Assembly: GCA_900768105.1 (NCBI GenBank)
Contig: CAAGBQ010000131.1
Location: 10,408-74,407 of the forward strand
Direction: 5' to 3'
DNA: 64,000 nt
Source of the DNA: Oscillospiraceae bacterium
GTDB taxonomy: Bacteria; Bacillota; Clostridia; Oscillospirales; Ruminococcaceae
Each line of letters starts with the position of its first letter. Position 1 is the stretch's first letter. Shown piece by piece: positions 16,869 to 25,666 of the stretch. The notes beneath the pieces are model-generated. The model saw only the letters and a program-made list of their open reading frames with translations. It had not been told where the DNA came from and made no database searches. A program made the position numbers and the translations under genes.

Positions 16869-18902
16869 ATGAGCATAAATTTCAAGGCAGTGGTTTTGGG
16901 TTCAAAGGGCGTTAATGCAACAGGACTTATAAGAAGCCTTGGAATGGCAGATGTCTATGTTATATTCGCCTCGACATACAGCAAAATTGAAAGTAAATAT
17001 ACAAAAGAGTATTTGCACCTTCCGAACGATAAAAATAAATGGATTGATATATTAAATAGATATACCTGCAAAAATGAAGGGAAAACGGCTATATTCCCGT
17101 CGGATGATGAAGCGGCTTTTTGGCTTGATGAAAATTACGAAAATTTAAGGGAAAACTATATTGTTCCCAATGCACACAGAAAATTGAAAACAATTGCCAA
17201 TAAAGCAGTTATGAGCCAAATGGCGGAGGCAGCGGGATTAGCAGTTCCGTACTTTGCAAAAATCTCCTTGCAGGAACAGCCAAAAACGGTTGATTTTCCT
17301 GTTATATTAAAGCCATTTGCGGGTTATGCCGGAAGTAAGGGCGATATATCAATATGCAGAAGCAAAGACGAGTATGTGTGCGCTTCGGAAAGGCTATTAG
17401 ATAAGGGATATAAAGAAATATTGGTACAACGGCTGCTGGATGACCGAGAGCAGGAAGAAATAGGACTTATGGGAATGGCTTTGCCGGGCGAAAAAATTGT
17501 AATTCCGGGAATTATACATAAAATTCGCTCGTATCCTACGGGTAAAGGAAGCACCTCATATGCAAAATTTGAGCCAGGAACGGAGGACCTTGATATAGAA
17601 AGAATAAAAAGGTTTGTTTGTTCTACCGGATATATTGGCCTATTTGATATAGAGATGATAAAGTCGAAAGGGGTATATTATTTTATCGAAATAAATTATC
17701 GAAACGGGCAATATGGATATACTCCGACAGCCGCAGGATATAATTTACCTTATAATTGGATAAAAGGAATGACGGCAGAAAAAATCGACGACTTCAAAAA
17801 TCTTAAAAGTGTTTTCTACATAAATGAAAGAGACGATTTTCACCATGTAAAAAATGGAGAGATAGGATTGAAAGATTGGATTAAGCAGTTCAATTTGGCA
17901 ACAGCATACGGAATGTTCTGCAAAGGCGACCAAAGACCGTTTATAAGGCAGTATGTAAAAATTCCGGACAGAGTATCAATAGGACTTCATAAGGTGGCAC
18001 AACGGCTGCGTGGTTTGCTGATAAAAGAAGAATGGAGTATTGCGATAAGAAAAAAAGAAGGAAACTTTTTGTGGGAGGAAGGGTCGAAAAAAAGACCTTT
18101 TAGGGTTTTAAAGAACACATTAAGATATTGGGCGGCGGATCCGTTTATAATATCAAAGGACGACAAAGACTATTTGTTTTTTGAAATGTTTGACCGTTTT
18201 AAGGGAAAAGGGGTCATAGGATATAGAGAAATAAGTGACGGCAAAATAGGCAAGATGAAGATTGCATATCAGGCAGTACACCATCTATCGTTCCCATATA
18301 TTTTTGTTTGGAAAGAAAATTATTATATAATGCCTGAATATTCGGAGGGTGAAAAGCTGTTTATACTTAAGGCGTCCCATTTTCCTGATGTGTGGGAAGA
18401 AACCTATGACTTGATAACGGGAAAAAGGTTAGTGGATTCGGTTTTGCTGAAAAAGGATAATAGCACATATTTATTCACTCAAGAGCTTAAAAGCGGATAC
18501 TCCTCCGACGAACTTTGTACATTTATAAAAAAGGGAGAAAGTTGGGTCGGGCATCCATTAAATCCGTTAGTAAAAACTCCTTCAAATGCAAGGCTCGGCG
18601 GAAAGATATTTTTTGCAAAAAATAAGCTTATTCGCGTTGCTCAAGACTGTAAAACCGAGTATGGAAAACGGCTTAATTTTAATGAAATTTTAGTTTTAGA
18701 TGAAGAAAATTTTAATGAAAAAATTATAAGCACAATAGCTCCCGATGATATTTCTACGGATACAGCTAAAAGGTTTTATGGTATACACACATACAATTTC
18801 AATGATAAATATGAGGTTATCGACCTAAAAAATAAAAGCAAAGTTAAATTAGGCAATATAATAAATGTGTTTTTAAAAATTATAAAAAGATTAAAAAGGT
18901 AG
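16869..18902 (+). CDS. Fusion of ATP-grasp ligase and GINT1-N/beta-propeller-like domain
   Basis: This 677-aa protein joins two parts. Residues about 1-330 are an ATP-grasp carboxylate-amine ligase: a Rossmann start (AVVLGSKGVNATGLIRSLG), FPVILKPFAGYAGSKGD as the ATP lysine/glycine loop, and FIEINYRNGQYG as the metal-binding E-x-N end. Residues about 410-670 look like the five-bladed propeller domain at the N-terminus of glucosamine inositolphosphorylceramide transferases and some formyltransferases: RYWAADPFIISKDDKDYLFF, then HLSFPYIFVWKENYYIMPEY. I infer that it links an amino acid or amine to a sugar carboxylate, with the propeller recognising the sugar. The pairing with a GNAT gene fits amino-sugar or amino-acid decoration. 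The exact reaction is unknown. Confidence 0.72.
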   Translation: MSINFKAVVLGSKGVNATGLIRSLGMADVYVIFASTYSKIESKYTKEYLHLPNDKNKWIDILNRYTCKNEGKTAIFPSDDEAAFWLDENYENLRENYIVPNAHRKLKTIANKAVMSQMAEAAGLAVPYFAKISLQEQPKTVDFPVILKPFAGYAGSKGDISICRSKDEYVCASERLLDKGYKEILVQRLLDDREQEEIGLMGMALPGEKIVIPGIIHKIRSYPTGKGSTSYAKFEPGTEDLDIERIKRFVCSTGYIGLFDIEMIKSKGVYYFIEINYRNGQYGYTPTAAGYNLPYNWIKGMTAEKIDDFKNLKSVFYINERDDFHHVKNGEIGLKDWIKQFNLATAYGMFCKGDQRPFIRQYVKIPDRVSIGLHKVAQRLRGLLIKEEWSIAIRKKEGNFLWEEGSKKRPFRVLKNTLRYWAADPFIISKDDKDYLFFEMFDRFKGKGVIGYREISDGKIGKMKIAYQAVHHLSFPYIFVWKENYYIMPEYSEGEKLFILKASHFPDVWEETYDLITGKRLVDSVLLKKDNSTYLFTQELKSGYSSDELCTFIKKGESWVGHPLNPLVKTPSNARLGGKIFFAKNKLIRVAQDCKTEYGKRLNFNEILVLDEENFNEKIISTIAPDDISTDTAKRFYGIHTYNFNDKYEVIDLKNKSKVKLGNIINVFLKIIKRLKR

Positions 18903-18908
18903 AAAACG

Positions 18909-19910
18909 ATGTATTTAAAGAATGGCAATAATATAAGTGCCTTTGATATAACAAAATTTATAATGGCAATTATGGTTGTCGGCATACATACATTAGGAAA
19001 ATACGGAATATACCCATTGTTTAGAATGGCAGTGCCTTTATTCTTTATGATGAGCAGTTACCTGTTCTTTAAAAATCTGAAAGGGAAAAATGAAAAGGAA
19101 TATTTAAAAAAGTTTTGCCGAAGGAATATTAAGCTCTATATTTTTTGGTTTATAGCGTTATCGCCGATATTTTTGTTTTCGGGAGGCTATTTGGAAGGAA
19201 ATGTTGTTCTTAATTTTATAAAATTAGGAGCAAGAATTATATTTGGCTCGTCATTTGTGGCATCGTGGTATATATCGGCTTTAGTTATAGGGGTTTGCGC
19301 CGTATTTTTTCTAAAGGATAGAACAAACATATACTTTATTTTAGTTGTAGCATTTTGTGCATATGCAATATGTTGCCTTAATAGCAACTACCGTAATTTG
19401 TTTGGAAATAATTCTTTGATAACTACGATAAACGAAATATATCCGGGCACTATATACAACGGATTTCCCGTGGGGCTTGTTTGGATCGGTTTAGGGTATA
19501 CATTTTCATATAAAGAGAATAAATTAGGAATATTACAAAGCGGGGTAGGTCTTTTAGTCTCGTTTCTATTGTTATTAGTTGAAGATTGGGCAGTGAAAAA
19601 AAGCGGCTTGGTTGTGGATAATGATTGTTATTTTATGCTTATACCTACATGCTATTTTTCATTTAGCTGTTTATTGAAATGCAAATGGAGTAATGAAAAT
19701 ACAAAGATATTGAGAAAACTTAGTACAGTAATATATTGTGTGCACGGATCAGTAGCAACTGTTATATCCTATTATTTGATACGAGGCGTGGAAAAAGAGG
19801 ACTGCATATTTAAATTTTTAATTGTACTATTATTAAGCCTAATAATATCTATTGTAATTTGCATATTAGGAAAGCATAAATGGTTCCGTTGGCTGAAGCT
19901 TGCTTATTGA
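18909..19910 (+). CDS. Acyltransferase family 3 membrane protein
   Basis: 333 aa with about nine or ten membrane segments. NNISAFDITKFIMAIMVVGI followed by HTLG is the standard ACYL_TRANSF_3 opening with its helix-1 histidine. It starts 7 bp after the ATP-grasp fusion. Base composition is more AT-rich than the genes after 20 kb. Its 3' end abuts, and overlaps by 2 bp, the stub of another gene whose reading frame differs (19909-19983), so the operon may end at a recombination joint here. Confidence 0.85.
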   Translation: MYLKNGNNISAFDITKFIMAIMVVGIHTLGKYGIYPLFRMAVPLFFMMSSYLFFKNLKGKNEKEYLKKFCRRNIKLYIFWFIALSPIFLFSGGYLEGNVVLNFIKLGARIIFGSSFVASWYISALVIGVCAVFFLKDRTNIYFILVVAFCAYAICCLNSNYRNLFGNNSLITTINEIYPGTIYNGFPVGLVWIGLGYTFSYKENKLGILQSGVGLLVSFLLLLVEDWAVKKSGLVVDNDCYFMLIPTCYFSFSCLLKCKWSNENTKILRKLSTVIYCVHGSVATVISYYLIRGVEKEDCIFKFLIVLLLSLIISIVICILGKHKWFRWLKLAY

Positions 19911-19983
19911 CACAGACTTAATCGGCTCCCTCATTGGCGCAATGTCAGTGCTTGCCGGAGAAATTTTTGAAAGGCGGAGGTGA
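19909..19983 (+). pseudogene. 3' stub of a lost gene upstream of the nucleotidyltransferase
   Basis: Twenty-four in-frame codons read DTDLIGSLIGAMSVLAGEIF then ERRR and a TGA stop at 19981. They have the GC-richer codon use of the genes to the right and end on the nucleotidyltransferase's Shine-Dalgarno site, as a coupled upstream gene would. The frame has no start codon with a ribosome site and runs into the acyltransferase gene in a different frame. It looks like the C-terminus of a gene whose 5' part was replaced when the AT-rich glycan module arrived. The family is not recognised. Confidence 0.55.
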
Positions 19984-19989
19984 ATTTTG

Positions 19990-21195
19990 GTGTTAAACAG
20001 TACGGAAAAAAATTTTATGATGGCAGTAAGCGCCGGAATTCACGGTGAAAGCGCCGCGCTTGAAAACGCGGATTACCACGAAATTTTTGATATTGCGCTG
20101 CAACAAAAGCTTCTGCCATTTGTGTTCGAGGCAGTGCGCAAAACCCCCGCGGCGAAGCAAAACCCCGCGCTTTTCGCCGCCGCAAAGCAGCAGGTTATAA
20201 GCCAGGTTCTGGGGCAAACGCTGCGCTCGCTGGAGTTCGAGGAGATTTATAAAAAGTTTGTGGAGGCAGGGCTTCGCCCAATCGCCGTAAAGGGAAGAAT
20301 CTGTGGGCGGCTTTATCCGCTGCGCGACCATAGGTTGAGCGCGGATGACGATATTTTTGTATGCGAAAAGGATTTTTTACCTTGTCACGAAATTTTACTG
20401 CGGGAGGGCTTTTCGGCAAGCTGCCCGGAGGACGAACTTCTTTTGGAGGACGAGGTTTCCTATAAAAGCGAAAACAGCGCGGTTTATATAGAAATGCACC
20501 GGCGGCTTTTCGATCCTTCGGAGGATGCTCATGATGAACTTAACGGATTTTTTGCTGATGCTCATGCGCATTTGATGAGCACGGGCGGCTTTTTTACCAT
20601 GTCGCCGCATGAAAATTTGCTCTATCTTATTCTTCATGCCTACAAGCATTTTGTCGGCTGCGGAATAGGTGTGCGCCAGTTTTGCGATATTGCCCTTTGG
20701 GCAAAAAAATACACCGCGGAGGTCGATTGGGCGCTTTTGCATAACCAATGCAAAAGCGTCCATGCGGACGGGTTTGCCGCGGCAGTGTTTGAAATTGCCG
20801 AAAAGTATCTCGGAATCGACTTTGAACCGCCGCAGCCGTGGCAAAAGCCGGATGTTCCGTGCGAACCGCTGCTGAAAGATACCCTTTGCGGCGGAATTTA
20901 CGGCTCCAATGATTACACAAGGCTTCATTCCTCAACCGTTACGCTGAACGCCGTGCGTTCCGGCCGCGACGGAAAAAAGCGCGGTGTGCTTTCCTCAGTA
21001 TTTCCGAAAAAAGCCTATATGGAGCGAAAATACGCCTATGTAAAAAAGCACCCGTGGCTGCTTCCGGCGGCGTGGGCGCAAAGAATTTTCAACTATGTGA
21101 GGGAAAGCGGAAGGGAAAAGGGCAACAATGCCGCCGATTCCGTAAAGCTTGCAAAGGAACGCATAGAGCTTATGAAAATGTATAAGATTATATAA
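19990..21195 (+). CDS. Nucleotidyltransferase-family protein (NTP_transf_5-like)
   Basis: About 401 aa. GTG 19990 is preceded by GGAGG at 9 bp; the in-frame TTG at 19987 is also possible. The core is IAVKGRICGRLYPLRDHRLS followed by ADDDIFV, where the DDD pair marks a minimal nucleotidyltransferase fold as in the family often found in capsule and peptide-modification loci. The middle part has HRRLFD and LLYLILHAYKHFVGCG. Substrate and role are not known. It is closed by a very strong bidirectional terminator. Confidence 0.78.
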   Translation: MLNSTEKNFMMAVSAGIHGESAALENADYHEIFDIALQQKLLPFVFEAVRKTPAAKQNPALFAAAKQQVISQVLGQTLRSLEFEEIYKKFVEAGLRPIAVKGRICGRLYPLRDHRLSADDDIFVCEKDFLPCHEILLREGFSASCPEDELLLEDEVSYKSENSAVYIEMHRRLFDPSEDAHDELNGFFADAHAHLMSTGGFFTMSPHENLLYLILHAYKHFVGCGIGVRQFCDIALWAKKYTAEVDWALLHNQCKSVHADGFAAAVFEIAEKYLGIDFEPPQPWQKPDVPCEPLLKDTLCGGIYGSNDYTRLHSSTVTLNAVRSGRDGKKRGVLSSVFPKKAYMERKYAYVKKHPWLLPAAWAQRIFNYVRESGREKGNNAADSVKLAKERIELMKMYKII

Positions 21196-21197
21196 CA

Positions 21198-21231
21198 AAA
21201 ATCCGTATACGCCTATGCGTATACGGATTTT
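21198..21231. terminator. Bidirectional terminator between convergent genes
   Basis: Perfect 15-bp stem with arms AAAATCCGTATACGC and GCGTATACGGATTTT and the tetraloop CTAT. It separates the nucleotidyltransferase (plus) from the CMD-family gene (minus) and can work for both strands. Confidence 0.9.
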
Positions 21232-21247
21232 GCTTAATAAATCTACA

Positions 21248-21931
21248 TTATTCTGCGGCCTTGTTTATGCAGGAAATTGCATTAAGGCTGCGCGGATAGC
21301 CCACATAGGGCAGGCATTGGGAAACAACGCGAAGCAAAAAATCCTTGTTGTTGCCAATATTCATATTTCCCCTTGCGTGGGCAATAAGCTGCGGTTCGCA
21401 GTCGCCCTGCGCAAGCAAAAAGCAAAATGTAATCATTTCCCGCAGCCGCAAATTAAGACCGGTGCGGGTGTAATAATCGCCGAAGCAGTTATCGGCAGGC
21501 CAGCGGTTTATATGTCCCGCCTTCCATGCTTCCTTCATATGCTCGCCGAAGATTGCGGCTTGCGCCGCAATTCCTTTTTCAAGGCGGCTTTCCGCGGTGG
21601 TGGTTGCCCGACCCGGCAGGGGAAGGCTTATGCCGCGTGCCTCAAAAGCGGCCGTGGCAGCCTTCATAAAAGGAAGCATACGCCCATAGCCGAGATAATC
21701 CGCACCCTGATAAACCGTTTCGGATATTTCAACCGGTGTAACTCCCGCGTCAAGTGCGGCGGGAAGCATTTCGGAAAAGGCTTCTTCGCCGCCGCAGCCC
21801 ATAAGGGCAGCAAGAATGGCAATATAGCGGGTTTTCGGTTCAAGCCGCGCCGCTTCTTCATTGGGAACCTCATCGAAGGCAAAGTGGTCAAAGCGTTCAT
21901 AAAATTCCGGATTGGCGGTTCTTACATCCAT
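21248..21931 (-). CDS. Carboxymuconolactone decarboxylase (CMD/AhpD-like) family protein, two-domain
   Basis: 227 aa from ATG 21931, where GGAAG lies in the 16-bp gap after the flavodoxin gene. Two tandem CMD-like helical domains are visible. The first holds AILAALMGCGGEEAFSEMLP and TPVEISETVYQGADYLGYGR. The second holds LREMITFCFLLAQGDCEPQL then IAHARGN. The canonical C-x-x-C thiol pair of AhpD is absent. Pairing with flavodoxin suggests a redox or detoxification role, but the substrate is unknown. Confidence 0.83.
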   Translation of the reverse strand: MDVRTANPEFYERFDHFAFDEVPNEEAARLEPKTRYIAILAALMGCGGEEAFSEMLPAALDAGVTPVEISETVYQGADYLGYGRMLPFMKAATAAFEARGISLPLPGRATTTAESRLEKGIAAQAAIFGEHMKEAWKAGHINRWPADNCFGDYYTRTGLNLRLREMITFCFLLAQGDCEPQLIAHARGNMNIGNNKDFLLRVVSQCLPYVGYPRSLNAISCINKAAE

Positions 21932-21947
21932 TGTTCGCACTTCCGTT

Positions 21948-22415
21948 TCAAATGGAATTTGCCCACGCCGCAAGTTCGGAATCGGACATATTGTTCAGGA
22001 GCTTGCCCTCGTTCCAGTTTGCCGCAGGGCAAACCTTCTTCAAAACATCAACCGTTTTTCCAAGTCCGCTTCCGCCGGAGGTTGCAAAGGGAACAAGAGT
22101 TTTTCCGGAAAAGTCATAGCTTTCTACAAAGGTATCAATGATAGTCGGCGCAACATACCACCAAATAGGAAAGCCGATGAAAATTTCGTCATAGTCGCTC
22201 ATATTACCGAGCTTTTCGGCAATTTCGGGGCGGGAATCCGGGTTTTTCATTTCAACGGTGCTGCGGCTTTTGTCATCGCGCCAATCAAGGTCCGCTTCGG
22301 TATAGGGAACGGCCGGCTTTATTTCAAAAAGGTCTGCGTTTATCGCCTTTGCAAGGCGCTCTGCGGTTTTTTCGGTAACTCCGCTTGCAGAAAAATAAGC
22401 AACAAGTTTTTTCAT
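21948..22415 (-). CDS. Flavodoxin
   Basis: 155 aa. KKLVAYFSASGVTEKTAERL has the FMN phosphate loop, with SASGVT in place of the commoner T/S-x-T-G-x-T. IFIGFPIWWYVAPTIIDTF is the tryptophan-bearing FMN loop and PFATSGGSGLGKT the third loop, which is typical of clostridial flavodoxin_4 proteins. It is the first gene of a two-gene minus-strand operon with the CMD-family gene. It carries electrons in low-iron or fermentative metabolism; its partner enzyme is unknown. Confidence 0.9.
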   Translation of the reverse strand: MKKLVAYFSASGVTEKTAERLAKAINADLFEIKPAVPYTEADLDWRDDKSRSTVEMKNPDSRPEIAEKLGNMSDYDEIFIGFPIWWYVAPTIIDTFVESYDFSGKTLVPFATSGGSGLGKTVDVLKKVCPAANWNEGKLLNNMSDSELAAWANSI

Positions 22416-22743
22416 TTCGTTTTTTCTCCAATTTATTTATTTTCGTCTGTAACAGACCTACGCTGATATTATAGGCGCTTTTGAAGAAAAGTTCAACAAC
22501 CGTGCGGAAAAAGTGCGGGAACAAAGGCGCAGAAGGGCTAAATATTACATAAAAGCGGTCAATTATTACATTGGCGGCGCAGAGATAATAGATTTTGATA
22601 TAATACAATCGGGAAAAGGATATTAAGATGCTTTTTTAAAATACCGAGCAAAAGCCGGCCTCTGCTCTGCGGTTTGCGGAGCGGAGGCTGCTTTTGCGAG
22701 AGGGGCAGGCTGCCCCGCAGGAATCGACGGAATATCTATGCTA
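22416..22743. other. Divergent intergenic region with two GC-rich hairpins
   Basis: No gene is seen. An imperfect long hairpin lies at 22650-22695 (arms AAAAGC..GCCTCTGCTCTGC and GCGGAGCGGAGGC..GCTTTT) and a perfect one at 22702-22716 (GGGGCAG, one-base centre, CTGCCCC). Both precede the promoter at 22744 and so are not in its leader. The first is followed by TTTT and could terminate a short plus-strand transcript. Confidence 0.55.
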
Positions 22744-22772
22744 TTGACATAATATTGTATAAATATTATAAT
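22744..22772 (+). promoter_or_regulatory. Consensus promoter of the LytTR two-component operon
   Basis: TTGACA (22744-22749) and TATAAT (22767-22772) with 17-bp spacing, 55 bp before the response-regulator start. This is a perfect consensus, suggesting constitutive or repressed transcription. Confidence 0.85.
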
Positions 22773-22826
22773 TTTATTATAGTAATACATAATATTTGAC
22801 AAGGAATACAAGCTGACAGAAGGAAA

Positions 22827-23534
22827 ATGTATAAGATAATTATTTGTGATGATGAAAAAAGCTGCATTGAAAAGATGGAACAGTCCGTAAAAGATTTTTT
22901 TGCAGATGAAGAAATACGCATAATTCTGTTTTCGGATGGCGAAGCTCTGCTTCGCAGCGACGCCGCGATTATGGGTGCGGATATTCTTATTATGGATATC
23001 TGTCTTGGCGGAATGGACGGTCTTGAATGCAGCAAACGGGTAATAGAGCTTAACCCGTATATCCAGGTTATATTTGTGACGAACTATATGGACTATGTGG
23101 AAAATTCATACGATATTCCGCATTTGTGGTATCTTAATAAGGCGAAGCAATCCGAATTTATAGGAAAAGCGCTTGGAAAGGCAAAAAGCGTTATTGATGA
23201 GCAAAAATCACAAAGTATAATTGCTACGCTGAACGGAGTAAGCACTGCAATTCCATGCAGGGATATACTTTATTTTGAGCAAAGAGGAAGAAAAACCTTT
23301 ATAGTAACAAAAACAAGCACATTTGAGGAATACAGCAACATAGACCACTTTGAAAATATGGTTGCGAACAGCGCTTTTGTGCGCTGCCACAAAAGCTTTC
23401 TTGTAAATATGCACGAAGTGCGCATGGTTGGAAGGCAGGAGCTTGAAATGCTTTGCGGACAGGTGGTTCCGGTAAGCCGCAGCTTTCGCCAAAATGTGCA
23501 AAGCTTTATGCTTTTGGAAACCGCCGAAAAATAG
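22827..23534 (+). CDS. LytTR-family response regulator (AgrA-like)
   Basis: 235 aa. The receiver domain (1-120) has the acidic pair in IIICDDEKSC, the phospho-acceptor in ADILIMDICLGGMDG, and the conserved lysine in WYLNKAK. The LytTR DNA-binding domain (about 135-232) shows ILYFEQRGRKTFIV and FVRCHKSFLVNMHEVRMV. Such regulators bind paired direct repeats and often control peptide signalling, bacteriocins or envelope functions. It is cotranscribed with the GHKL kinase 21 bp downstream. Confidence 0.92.
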   Translation: MYKIIICDDEKSCIEKMEQSVKDFFADEEIRIILFSDGEALLRSDAAIMGADILIMDICLGGMDGLECSKRVIELNPYIQVIFVTNYMDYVENSYDIPHLWYLNKAKQSEFIGKALGKAKSVIDEQKSQSIIATLNGVSTAIPCRDILYFEQRGRKTFIVTKTSTFEEYSNIDHFENMVANSAFVRCHKSFLVNMHEVRMVGRQELEMLCGQVVPVSRSFRQNVQSFMLLETAEK

Positions 23535-23555
23535 AAGAAAGGAAAATGTTAAAAA

Positions 23556-24950
23556 ATGAATTGGAATTCGTTTTGTTATGGGCTTTTTGCAGTTCTCGGC
23601 GCTGCGGTAAATCAGCTTTATGTGCTGGCCAATTTTCCGTTTTTCCTTTATTTTATGCCCATGAAGGAAAAATTCGCAAAGCATAAATGGAGAAACATAC
23701 TGCTTATATATTTGGGATATGTTATAATCGATGTTGTAAGAGAAAGCGGAGCTTTTGCCAGTGATTCCTGGTGGGTTTTCTTCACGGTGGCGTTTTTAGG
23801 TTCTTTTGCGGCAATAGTGTTTATTATGTTTGATGGAAAATGGAGCCAAAAGCTGTTCCTTTTCGTTGCTCTGAAGGTTATGGAGATTGCCGCGGCAATG
23901 GTTTCCGGAAGTTTGATTACAATACTTGTAAAGGACGACTATGCGCTGAATACAACCAGAGAGTATGCAATGAAAACGCTTGTTGATTGCAATGCAAAAA
24001 CCGCAGTGGACATAACTGCCGCAATGTTTGAAAGCGCCGTTGTACTTATGGCAACCTTGGTTGCCTTCAACGCCGCTTTGGCGGTGCTGATAAAGCTTTT
24101 CCAAAAGTACCAAAAGAAGATCTCCGTTGCGCCGGCACTGGTAATAATTCCTGTTTCCCAAATGATGCTTTTCTTCTTTGCATTAAGCAGCAGGGATTGG
24201 GCGCATTATCACATAATGTTTTTTGACGACAAAGTGGCGGTGGCAATGCTGATTACTATTATAATCGGCGCAATCGGCGATATTTTCCTGATTATTGCCC
24301 TTAACCGAAGCGAATGGCAAAAGGAGCTTGAAAAGCAGGCGCAGGTAAACGAAGAACGCCGGAAATATTACGATGTTCTTCAAAAGCAGCAGCTTTCCAT
24401 AAGAGAAATGCAGCACGATATAGACGGCCATGTGGCTGCGGTGGAAAATATGATTTGCCAAGGAAATACCGAAGCGGCAAAGGAATATCTTGAGAAGATA
24501 AAGGAGCACCGCCGCTTTCAAAAGCTTAATTACTGCGACAATTCCGCAATAAATGCAATTTTGTTTGACATAAAGCTGAAGTGCGACGAACATCGCATAA
24601 AAACGGATTTTGTTGTGCTGATGAACGGAAAAAACCGCATTGACGATTACGATTACATAACGATTCTTTCAAACCTTGCGGATAACGCCATAGAAGCGGT
24701 GCTTGCCCTGCCGGAGGAGGAACGCTGTATATCGGTAAAAATTGAAGATGCAAAGGGCTGCATTACCATAGTGTGCGAAAACCCCGTTTCAAATAACGGC
24801 ACAGAAGCGCCGCAGCACCTTGCAAGCTCAAAATTGAGCCACGGAAACGGCAAAAATATTCTGCAAAAAACCGCCGCAAAATACGGCGGAAGCACAGGCA
24901 GCAAATGCGAAAACGGAAAATACCGGACCACGGTTTTCCTCTATAAATAA
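23556..24950 (+). CDS. Sensor histidine kinase, GHKL/AgrC-like
   Basis: 464 aa. The N-terminal half is a membrane domain with about six or seven hydrophobic segments (to near residue 250). A coiled linker, then IREMQHDIDGHVAAVENMI holds the phospho-accepting histidine. NLADNAIEAV is the N box and HGNGKNILQKTA the G box of the ATPase domain. The layout matches AgrC/ComD-like quorum-sensing kinases. No agrB or agrD peptide gene is visible within several kb, so its signal is unknown. Confidence 0.9.
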   Translation: MNWNSFCYGLFAVLGAAVNQLYVLANFPFFLYFMPMKEKFAKHKWRNILLIYLGYVIIDVVRESGAFASDSWWVFFTVAFLGSFAAIVFIMFDGKWSQKLFLFVALKVMEIAAAMVSGSLITILVKDDYALNTTREYAMKTLVDCNAKTAVDITAAMFESAVVLMATLVAFNAALAVLIKLFQKYQKKISVAPALVIIPVSQMMLFFFALSSRDWAHYHIMFFDDKVAVAMLITIIIGAIGDIFLIIALNRSEWQKELEKQAQVNEERRKYYDVLQKQQLSIREMQHDIDGHVAAVENMICQGNTEAAKEYLEKIKEHRRFQKLNYCDNSAINAILFDIKLKCDEHRIKTDFVVLMNGKNRIDDYDYITILSNLADNAIEAVLALPEEERCISVKIEDAKGCITIVCENPVSNNGTEAPQHLASSKLSHGNGKNILQKTAAKYGGSTGSKCENGKYRTTVFLYK

Positions 24951-24969
24951 AAAACGCCGCATGGCGCAG

Positions 24970-25012
24970 GCAGCTTTCTTTCTGCAAAAGCAGAATGAAG
25001 GCTGCTTTTTTT
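24970..25012 (+). terminator. Terminator after the histidine kinase gene
   Basis: A 16-bp imperfect stem (24970-24985 with 24990-25005, AAAA loop) is followed by seven T residues, just after the kinase stop codon. Confidence 0.85.
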
Positions 25013-25118
25013 GTTTTATTTCCGTCGGGAGTTTTTGCAAATAAAAAATTTTACATAAATCCGCCTTTGCCGCAAACAATAATGACATAAAATACGCAAA
25101 AAAGGAAGAATGAAATAC

Positions 25119-25655
25119 ATGAAAGCAACCGGAATTGTGCGGCGGATTGATGACCTTGGCCGCGTAGTAATACCAAAAGAAATCCGCCGCACCATGCGAA
25201 TCCGCGAGGGCGACCCGCTTGAAATTTTCACAGATAACGACGGCGAAGTTATATTCAAAAAGTATTCCCCAATCGGCGAGCTTTCGGAGTTTGCCGGACA
25301 GTATGCGGATGTACTGTATAAAGTCGGCGGGCATCCGGTGGTAATTACCGACCGCGACCATGTTGTTTCCGTTGCGGGCTTGCCAAAAAAGGAGATTTTG
25401 GAACGCCGCGTTTCACCAATGCTGGAGGATATGATGGAGCGCCGCGCCGTATTCGGCGGTGAAGGCGCGGCGGCATTTCCGCCGGTGGAGGGGATTGAAA
25501 GAGAAGCGCTTGCCGCCGCTTCAATAATCTCCGCAGGGGATGTTTGCGGCGCAGTGGTCTATCTTTGTGAAGGCGGCAGAGCCGCCGCAACGGAAGCGGA
25601 AATGAAGCTTGTTACCGCCGCGGCAAATTTCCTTGGCAAGCAGATGGAAGAATAA
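25119..25655 (+). CDS. spoVT: Stage V sporulation protein T, AbrB-like regulator
   Basis: 178 aa from ATG 25119. MKATGIVRRIDDLGRVVIPK is the invariant SpoVT/AbrB swapped-hairpin DNA-binding start, and AAGGAAG lies 10 bp upstream; ATG 25110 in frame is too close to that site. Residues about 55-178 form the GAF-like C-terminal domain of SpoVT, distinguishing it from short AbrB. SpoVT tunes sigma-G-dependent late forespore genes. It marks the organism as a probable spore former. It is a single-gene unit with its own terminator. Confidence 0.93.
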   Translation: MKATGIVRRIDDLGRVVIPKEIRRTMRIREGDPLEIFTDNDGEVIFKKYSPIGELSEFAGQYADVLYKVGGHPVVITDRDHVVSVAGLPKKEILERRVSPMLEDMMERRAVFGGEGAAAFPPVEGIEREALAAASIISAGDVCGAVVYLCEGGRAAATEAEMKLVTAAANFLGKQMEE

Positions 25656-25666
25656 AAACAAACAGC

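Noticed and set aside
24950..25118. Possible AgrD-like peptide gene after the histidine kinase
   Set aside because: The gap holds only a terminator and the spoVT leader; no short frame with a ribosome site.
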